9,940 nucleotides of DNA from the NCBI GenBank assembly GCA_002351365.1, contig DEGE01000016.1, positions 4,959 to 14,898 of the forward strand, read 5' to 3'. Below the pieces are notes generated by a model, which made no database searches, was not told the origin of the DNA, and saw only the letters and a program-made list of their open reading frames with translations. Below, in pieces: positions 6,525 through 9,940 of this stretch (positions within the stretch are counted from its first letter, which is position 1; every line of letters begins with the position of its first letter). The DNA comes from Candidatus Saccharibacteria bacterium UBA2834. Its GTDB lineage: Bacteria > Patescibacteriota > Saccharimonadia > Saccharimonadales > Saccharimonadaceae. The translations under genes were made by a program, and so were the position numbers.

Positions 6525-6889
6525 TGATTGCGATTGTTGAAGATGATAGGGGGTGGGAAGACTACTACCGGCAACTTTTGGCGGATTATGATTTGAAATG
6601 TTTTCATGATGGGTTGGCGGCGGTGCAGTGGATGGATCAAACGGTGCCAGAGTTGGTGATTTTGGATATTTTATTGACTGGACCGACCGGTTTTGCAGTA
6701 TTAAATGAGATGCAAAGTTACCCAGAGCTGGCGAAAGTACCGGTAATCGTGGTTAGTAGTGTAGCGTTGCCGGAGGATGAGCTCGTAAAATACGGCGTAT
6801 GGGCTGTTTTTGATAAAGGCGACATGATGCCGCAAGATTTGTTAAAAAGCGTCCAGACGGCCTTAGAAAGGGGCAGAAATGGCAGATAA
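6524..6889 (+). CDS. Receiver-only response regulator
   Basis: Stand-alone CheY-like receiver domain of 121 aa with no DNA-binding or enzymatic output. The acidic pocket is Glu6-Asp7-Asp8 (VEDD) and the phospho-acceptor is Asp48 (LVILDILLTGPTGF). The switch Ser/Thr lies in VIVVSSVA (Ser78 or Ser79), and the conserved Lys is Lys98 (VFDKGD). It is almost certainly the partner of the kinase whose stop it overlaps by 1 nt. With no output domain, it must act by protein-protein contact or pass the phosphate on. It overlaps recO by 11 nt at its 3' end. Confidence 0.93.
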   Translation: MIAIVEDDRGWEDYYRQLLADYDLKCFHDGLAAVQWMDQTVPELVILDILLTGPTGFAVLNEMQSYPELAKVPVIVVSSVALPEDELVKYGVWAVFDKGDMMPQDLLKSVQTALERGRNGR

Positions 6890-7586
6890 TCCACGGGATA
6901 AGCGTACGCAGGCGATTGTATTGAAGCGGACAAATTATGGCGAGGCGGATCGAATCTTGCAACTATTAACGCCAGAAGGAAAAAAGAGCGTAATAGCGAG
7001 GGGTGTGCGTAAAGAGAAATCTAAATTGGCTGGCGGTATTGAGTTGTTTTCTGTCTCTGATGTGATGATTCATGAAGGGCGTGGCGAACTCGGTATTTTG
7101 ACTAGTGCGCGCTTGGCGGAACATTTTGATGCATTGGTATCGGATTTGGATTTAATTGAACGGGCTGGAGCAATGTTGCGTGAAGTGAATCAGCGCGCAG
7201 AGCAAATTGATTCGCCAGAGTTTTTCAATATTCTGCATCAGGCTTTGCGAGCGATGCAGGCGCATCATGCCGAGGAGGGGCGTTGGCGAGATGTCTTACG
7301 GGCGTGGTGGAGCTTAAATTTAGCGCGAATTGCCGGCGAAGAAGTTAACCTGCGTTTTGATAATGTTGGCGAAAAACTGTTAGCTGAGGAGTATTACCAT
7401 TGGGACCAGGAAAGTATGGCTTTAGCGAAGCACCCGAGTGGGCAAATTGGCGCAGATCACATTAAATTAATGCGCGTAATGGTGTCGACGCCGATTGAAG
7501 TGACATTAAAGGTGCGCGGAGCTGATGCGCTGATTGACGAAGTGATCTATGTCGCGAAGTGCATTGAGCGCGCAAAAAATGAATAA
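6879..7586 (+). CDS. recO: DNA repair protein RecO
   Basis: RecFOR-pathway mediator that anneals single-stranded DNA and helps load RecA on SSB-coated gaps. The N-terminal OB-fold is clear: RTQAIVLKRTNYGEADRILQ, then GKKSVIARGVRKEKSKLAGGIELFS (residues 9-59). The rest is the helical RecO C-domain. At 235 aa it is normal length. The Cys cluster found in many RecO zinc fingers is absent, as in E. coli RecO. AAAGGGG lies 5 nt before the ATG. The gene overlaps the response regulator by 11 nt, so it is in the kinase operon. glyS follows, echoing the recO-glycyl-tRNA synthetase neighbourhood common in bacteria. Confidence 0.93.
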   Translation: MADNPRDKRTQAIVLKRTNYGEADRILQLLTPEGKKSVIARGVRKEKSKLAGGIELFSVSDVMIHEGRGELGILTSARLAEHFDALVSDLDLIERAGAMLREVNQRAEQIDSPEFFNILHQALRAMQAHHAEEGRWRDVLRAWWSLNLARIAGEEVNLRFDNVGEKLLAEEYYHWDQESMALAKHPSGQIGADHIKLMRVMVSTPIEVTLKVRGADALIDEVIYVAKCIERAKNE

Positions 7587-7652
7587 AAGCTATGACGCAA
7601 AAGCCCTATATATTGATGAAATTGAAGTTATGAATAAGCGTATCTTGAAAAG

Positions 7653-7661
7653 TGCTATAAT
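7653..7661 (+). promoter_or_regulatory. Extended -10 promoter upstream of glyS
   Basis: TGC-TATAAT, a perfect -10 (7656-7661) with the TGN extension (7653-7655). No convincing -35 lies 16-18 bp upstream. Transcription should begin near 7667-7669, at or next to an ATG (7669), so the first product may again be leaderless. It would allow glyS expression independent of the recO operon. Confidence 0.7.
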
Positions 7662-7668
7662 CGTAAGT

Positions 7669-7722
7669 ATGGAAGAATACGATTATTTCATCGGCGGTTT
7701 TAAAGGTGGCCTTCGGGCCTAG
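7669..7722 (+). CDS. Possible 17-aa Gly-containing leader peptide before glyS
   Basis: A 17-codon frame (MEEYDYFIGGFKGGLRA, stop TAG) begins 7 nt after a perfect -10 box. Its Gly codons come as two adjacent pairs: GGC-GGT (7693-7698) and GGT-GGC (7705-7710). It precedes glycyl-tRNA synthetase by 62 nt. A Gly-sensing leader is the obvious reading, by analogy with amino-acid leader peptides of biosynthetic and synthetase operons. The same frame is open further upstream to ATG 7579, which overlaps the recO stop and would give a 47-aa protein (7579-7722). I prefer the short form because it fits the leaderless start pattern seen elsewhere in this window. Neither form is recognised as a known protein, and chance cannot be excluded for so short a frame. 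Confidence 0.4.
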   Translation: MEEYDYFIGGFKGGLRA

Positions 7723-7729
7723 TATTCTT
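7673..7729 (+). promoter_or_regulatory. Structured leader RNA of glyS
   Basis: AAGAATAC (7673-7680) pairs perfectly with GTATTCTT (7722-7729). Within it lies GGCC-TTCG-GGCC (7708-7719), a hairpin capped by the very stable C(UUCG)G tetraloop. The outer stem spans most of the leader frame and its stop codon. The left arm could also pair, with one G-U, with GTATTTT (7764-7770), which sits against the glyS Shine-Dalgarno. Alternative folds that change access to the ribosome site are therefore possible. No U-run follows, so a transcription terminator is not evident. Confidence 0.5.
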
Positions 7730-7771
7730 GTGACTCATAGAGCAGAACTTAGGGGGATTGATAGTATTTTG

Positions 7772-7778
7772 AAAGGAG
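7772..7778 (+). promoter_or_regulatory. Strong Shine-Dalgarno of glyS
   Basis: AAAGGAG lies 6 nt before ATG 7785 and matches the 16S anti-SD very well. It fixes the glyS start and shows that SD-led initiation coexists with apparently leaderless genes here. Confidence 0.85.
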
Positions 7779-7784
7779 AAAAAT

Positions 7785-9101
7785 ATGGCAAAAATGGAAG
7801 ATATTGTTAGCCTTTGCAAACGACGTGGTTTTATTTGGCAAGGATCAGACGTCTATGGCGGTATGGCCGGAACGTGGGATTTTGGCCCACTCGGCGTCAC
7901 TTTGAAGAAGAAAATCATGGACGCCTGGTGGCAATACTGGGTCGAGAATCGCGAAGATATGTATGGCGTGGACGCGGCGATTATTATGAATCCGCAAGTC
8001 TGGAAGGCGTCTGGCCACACAGAAACCTTTAATGATCCGCTCGTGGAATGCAAAGAGTGCCATAATCGTTTTCGTGCCGATAAGATGTCCGATGAGATTT
8101 CTGAGCACGTTACGACGGAAGAATTCAAGGCTCTTAACTTGAAGTGTCCGAATTGTGGCAAGACGAATTGGTCGGACATTAAGCAGTTTAATGGCATGTT
8201 CAAGACTAATGTCGGCACTGACCCTGACAATATTGCTTACCTTCGTCCCGAGACCGCGCAGGGTATCTTTACAAACTATAAGAATGTCGTTGATACGATT
8301 TATCCTGATTTGCCTTTTGGTATTGCGCAGCAGGGGAAGGCTTTTCGTAACGAGATTTCGCCACGCGATTTCATCTTCCGCTCGCGTGAATTTAATCAGA
8401 TGGAGATTGAATATTTTGTCGATCCAGAGACCTGGGAAGAGAACTTCGATAAGCTCTTGGCGGGATGTCATGATTTCCTCGAAAATAAGATGGGACTTCG
8501 TAAAGAAAATATCCACGAATTAGATGTACCAGCCGAAGATCGCGCGCATTATTCGAAGCGAACGATTGATATTGAATTCGACTATCCAATTGGTTGCGAA
8601 GAATTGATGGGTATTGCTTATCGTACGGATTTTGATTTAAGCAATATTCAACGCGAAAGTGGCAAGAATATGGAATACATCGTAAAGGGCGGCGGTAAGC
8701 GCTTTATTCCGCACGTGATTGAACCTTCGATGGGCGTAGAGCGTCTCGTAATGGCGGTTTTGTGCACGGCCTACTCAGAAGATGAGGTGAATGGTGAAAA
8801 ACGTACGCTTTTGAAGCTTTCGGAAGATTTGGCGCCATATCGCTTCTGCGTATCGCCATTATTGAAGAATAAACCAGAGTTGGTCGCGAAAGCGAAAGAC
8901 GTCTACAATGCTTTGCGTAAGAAATACGGCAATGTGACTTGGGACGATTCTGGTAATATTGGTAAACGCTATCGCAAGCAGGATGAAATTGGTACGCCAA
9001 AGTGTGTAGTGATCGATTTCGATACGCTTGAGGACGATACGGTAACCGTGCGTGACCGCGATACGACCGAACAGGTGCGCGTCAAAATTGCAGAGTTATA
9101 G
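7785..9101 (+). CDS. glyS: Glycyl-tRNA synthetase, alpha2 (single-chain) type
   Basis: Class II synthetase that charges tRNA-Gly with glycine. This is the homodimeric eukaryote/archaeon-like type found in many Gram-positives, not the alpha2beta2 GlyQS. It is 438 aa. The N-terminal part is characteristic: MEDIVSLCKRRGFIWQGSDVYGG and WDFGPLG (residues 4-37). A zinc-binding insertion has Cys89, Cys92, Cys121 and Cys124. LRPETAQGIF (153-162) belongs to the active site. Class II motif 2 is FRNEISPRDFIFRSREF (187-203), and motif 3 is EPSMGVERLVMAVL (313-326) with Arg320. The C-terminal 90 residues form the anticodon-binding domain (about 350-438). All key motifs are intact. It has its own strong SD, an upstream promoter and a structured leader, and lies 198 nt past recO. 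Confidence 0.97.
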   Translation: MAKMEDIVSLCKRRGFIWQGSDVYGGMAGTWDFGPLGVTLKKKIMDAWWQYWVENREDMYGVDAAIIMNPQVWKASGHTETFNDPLVECKECHNRFRADKMSDEISEHVTTEEFKALNLKCPNCGKTNWSDIKQFNGMFKTNVGTDPDNIAYLRPETAQGIFTNYKNVVDTIYPDLPFGIAQQGKAFRNEISPRDFIFRSREFNQMEIEYFVDPETWEENFDKLLAGCHDFLENKMGLRKENIHELDVPAEDRAHYSKRTIDIEFDYPIGCEELMGIAYRTDFDLSNIQRESGKNMEYIVKGGGKRFIPHVIEPSMGVERLVMAVLCTAYSEDEVNGEKRTLLKLSEDLAPYRFCVSPLLKNKPELVAKAKDVYNALRKKYGNVTWDDSGNIGKRYRKQDEIGTPKCVVIDFDTLEDDTVTVRDRDTTEQVRVKIAEL

Positions 9102-9116
9102 AAACGGAAATTAGGC

Positions 9117-9145
9117 AAAGAAGAAGCCCCCAGTTTTCTGGGGGC
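9117..9145 (-). terminator. Intrinsic terminator of the 56-aa gene
   Basis: GCCCCCAG (9126-9133) and CTGGGGGC (9138-9145) form an 8-bp GC-rich stem with a TTTT loop. Read on the minus strand the stem is followed by TTCTTCTTT, which suits termination of the gene whose stop is 18 nt upstream. On the plus strand there is no U-run after the stem, so it would stop glyS transcription only weakly. Confidence 0.8.
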
Positions 9146-9162
9146 GAATTGCCGTGGGCGGT

Positions 9163-9333
9163 CTAGTACATGTACATCTCGATGAAGTTGCTCTCGCGCT
9201 TGCGGGCGCGCTCGGTGTTCGGGGCGTCGAGGTCGTGCTTGTAGATGCGGCGCATCTTCTTGTTGACTCGACGCTTGTCGAACTTGCGGAACGTGGGGTT
9301 GGGCCAGTTGCTCTTGCGGTAGCTGCGAGACAT
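9163..9333 (-). CDS. 56-aa very basic small protein, unknown function, likely highly expressed
   Basis: I do not recognise it. The 56 residues include 10 Arg and 7 Lys against 6 Asp/Glu (net about +11), with the basic cluster DKRRVNKKMRRIYK at residues 19-32 and ERARKRE at 41-47. It starts MSRSYRKSNWPNP and ends FIEMYMY. There is no Cys and no membrane segment. Evidence that it is real: a perfect AAAGGAG 5 nt before the ATG, a near-consensus promoter, its own terminator, and almost all codons ending in C or G (AAC, TAC, ATC, CGC, AAG). rpmA shows a milder version of this bias, so strong translational selection is likely. Transfer from a GC-rich actinobacterial host or phage would also explain it. 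A ribosome-, RNA- or nucleoid-binding role is plausible from size and charge only. It does not match S21, which has a similar size. Confidence 0.85.
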   Translation of the reverse strand: MSRSYRKSNWPNPTFRKFDKRRVNKKMRRIYKHDLDAPNTERARKRESNFIEMYMY

Positions 9334-9390
9334 ACGGTCTCCTTTCGAACTGAACGAGTACTACTGTGGCCTTTTGGGCAATATTTTATT

Positions 9391-9419
9391 ATTATAGCAC
9401 ACTTTGCGCAAAAAGTCAA
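9391..9419 (-). promoter_or_regulatory. Near-consensus sigma70 promoter of the 56-aa gene
   Basis: On the minus strand TTGACT (9419-9414), a 17-bp spacer, then TGC-TATAAT (TATAAT 9396-9391), i.e. perfect -10 with extension and 5/6 -35. Transcription should begin near 9384, giving a leader of about 50 nt that ends in AAAGGAG. This is the strongest promoter in the window. Confidence 0.9.
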
Positions 9420-9429
9420 TAAGGTGTGC
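9397..9429. repeat. Inverted repeat and palindrome around the -35 box
   Basis: GCACACTTT (9397-9405) and AAGGTGTGC (9421-9429) are complementary at 8 of 9 positions and enclose the -35 hexamer; the downstream arm touches the -10. A perfect 10-bp palindrome TTTGCGCAAA (9403-9412) fills the spacer. As DNA these could be operator sites. As RNA from the upstream minus-strand gene, they form a hairpin 15 nt after its stop. Confidence 0.6.
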
Positions 9430-9444
9430 GTTTTTGGGAAGGGG

Positions 9445-9940
9445 TTAATCGAGTAATTCGACGTCCGTTACGTACATCACTTCGCAGGCGTTATCGCCGG
9501 TGTCATCGCGCGTGAGGCTAGATTTGAGCTCATAATAGACGGATGGCTCGGATGTGTCGCGCAGAATGAGGTCGACTAAGTAGCCCTTGAGTCTAACGTA
9601 ATCGCCGCGTTTTACGTTTTTGATTTGTGCTAGGATTTTTTGGTCCTTTGGGACGAGGTGGTTGTTGGAGTATTGCGTAACTAACTCGTCGTATTTTTTA
9701 CCAATAATCCATTCGGACATCTTGGTGATTTCGGCCGACATTTCGCGTTGGCCACGTAGCCAGACGATGAGATTGCTGTGGGCCGCCATGTCGCCCCAGG
9801 CGATGCTAAGGTCGCGCGGCGCCGCTCGATCATATAACGAGTCGCTGTTGTAATCGTCTAGGCCGACGACGAGACCCTGGATTTCGTATGAGGCCAAATA
9901 GCGCATATTAGCTTTCCAGCCGGAGCCCGATACGGTTGCC
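9445..9940 (-). CDS. Conserved protein of unknown function (partial, C-terminal part)
   Basis: The frame is open to the window edge, so the true start is probably outside; 164 residues are visible, with a possible internal ATG at 9906. I recall an uncharacterised bacterial family with the same order of motifs: a strand start like YEIQGLVV, a Trp-Gly motif (here SIAWGDMA), then SNNHLVPKDQKI, then a beta-rich GDYVRLKGYLVDL, and a C-terminal SSLTRDDTGDNACEVMYV. All are present here in that order. The GDxVRLxGxLV pattern suggests an OB-like or SH3-like barrel. No catalytic residues can be assigned. In the family the part missing here often carries a signal or membrane anchor, which cannot be checked. 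It ends 26 nt before the -35 box of the 56-aa gene, on the same strand. Confidence 0.65.
   Translation of the reverse strand, partial: ATVSGSGWKANMRYLASYEIQGLVVGLDDYNSDSLYDRAAPRDLSIAWGDMAAHSNLIVWLRGQREMSAEITKMSEWIIGKKYDELVTQYSNNHLVPKDQKILAQIKNVKRGDYVRLKGYLVDLILRDTSEPSVYYELKSSLTRDDTGDNACEVMYVTDVELLD

Noticed and set aside
7695..7719. T-box-like sequence (GGTGGC followed by a GGGCC element) ahead of glyS.
   Set aside because: The conserved T-box core (GGGTGGNACCGCG) is not present, TGGC would not match the usual tRNA-Gly acceptor end, and no Stem I features or terminator were found.
7845..8516. Long open frame (223 codons) antisense to glyS.
   Set aside because: No recognisable domain, no SD or promoter, and fully inside a secure gene; it is a codon-bias shadow.
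9163..9333. Calling the 56-aa protein ribosomal protein S21 (rpsU).
   Set aside because: Size and charge are similar, but the S21 N-terminal and RKRE-KY-type patterns do not align in order.
9111..9419. 102-codon minus-strand frame over the 56-aa gene.
   Set aside because: Its Ser/Thr/Arg-rich low-complexity product is an out-of-frame reading of the GC3-rich 56-aa gene, which has the SD; it also crosses the promoter and terminator.
1..9940. UGA-to-Gly recoding, as in some CPR phyla.
   Set aside because: All conserved genes are full length without in-frame UGA, and Gly positions use GGN codons.
1..9940. tRNA or rRNA genes, CRISPR arrays, IS elements or prophage genes.
   Set aside because: No cloverleaf, spaced direct repeats, transposase or phage protein could be seen in the small non-coding gaps or the frames.

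Overview
The window looks like a compact, gene-dense chromosome segment of a Patescibacteria/CPR organism, most likely Candidatus Saccharibacteria (TM7). This rests on overall character and recalled protein similarity, not on a marker phylogeny. The signs are: nearly every gene abuts or overlaps its neighbour; several housekeeping proteins are short (an apparent 208-aa HolA, a 365-aa XseA); glycyl-tRNA synthetase is the single-chain alpha2 type; and several first-in-operon genes appear to have no leader, with the -10 box 6-8 nt before ATG. All 15 stop codons seen are TAA (9) or TAG (6). No real gene has an in-frame TGA, so the standard bacterial code fits.

Layout. (1) 1-1043, + strand: the 3' part of mutM (Fpg DNA glycosylase), overlapping a short DNA polymerase III delta-like gene (holA). 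A symmetric bidirectional terminator closes it. (2) 1091-2504, - strand: a THUMP/TRM11-like RNA methyltransferase followed 4 nt later by rpmA (ribosomal protein L27). (3) A 24-bp inverted repeat (2502-2525) carries both divergent start codons and two overlapping -10 boxes. (4) 2523-4885, + strand: a flippase-like membrane protein, then xseA and xseB (exonuclease VII). (5) 4923-5771: a one-TM protein of unknown function with a Pro/Met/Gly-rich N-terminus. (6) 5823-7586: a sensorless histidine kinase, a receiver-only response regulator and recO, with overlapping ends. (7) 7587-7784: a leader region with an extended -10 promoter, a possible 17-codon Gly-containing leader peptide and a hairpin, ahead of glyS (7785-9101). 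(8) 9117-9429, - strand: a self-contained transcription unit with a near-consensus sigma70 promoter, a perfect Shine-Dalgarno, a 56-aa very basic protein of extreme GC3 and a terminator. (9) 9445-9940, - strand: a gene of an uncharacterised conserved family that runs off the window.

The genes point mostly to genome maintenance (MutM, HolA, ExoVII, RecO) and translation (L27, RNA methyltransferase, GlyRS). The most unusual signal is in the gaps: every clear promoter lies in or against an inverted repeat. The best case is the histidine-kinase promoter, which sits inside the loop of what looks like the terminator of the preceding gene. The other two leads are the Gly-codon leader before glyS and the strongly promoted 56-aa basic protein. 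No tRNA, rRNA, CRISPR array or insertion sequence was seen.
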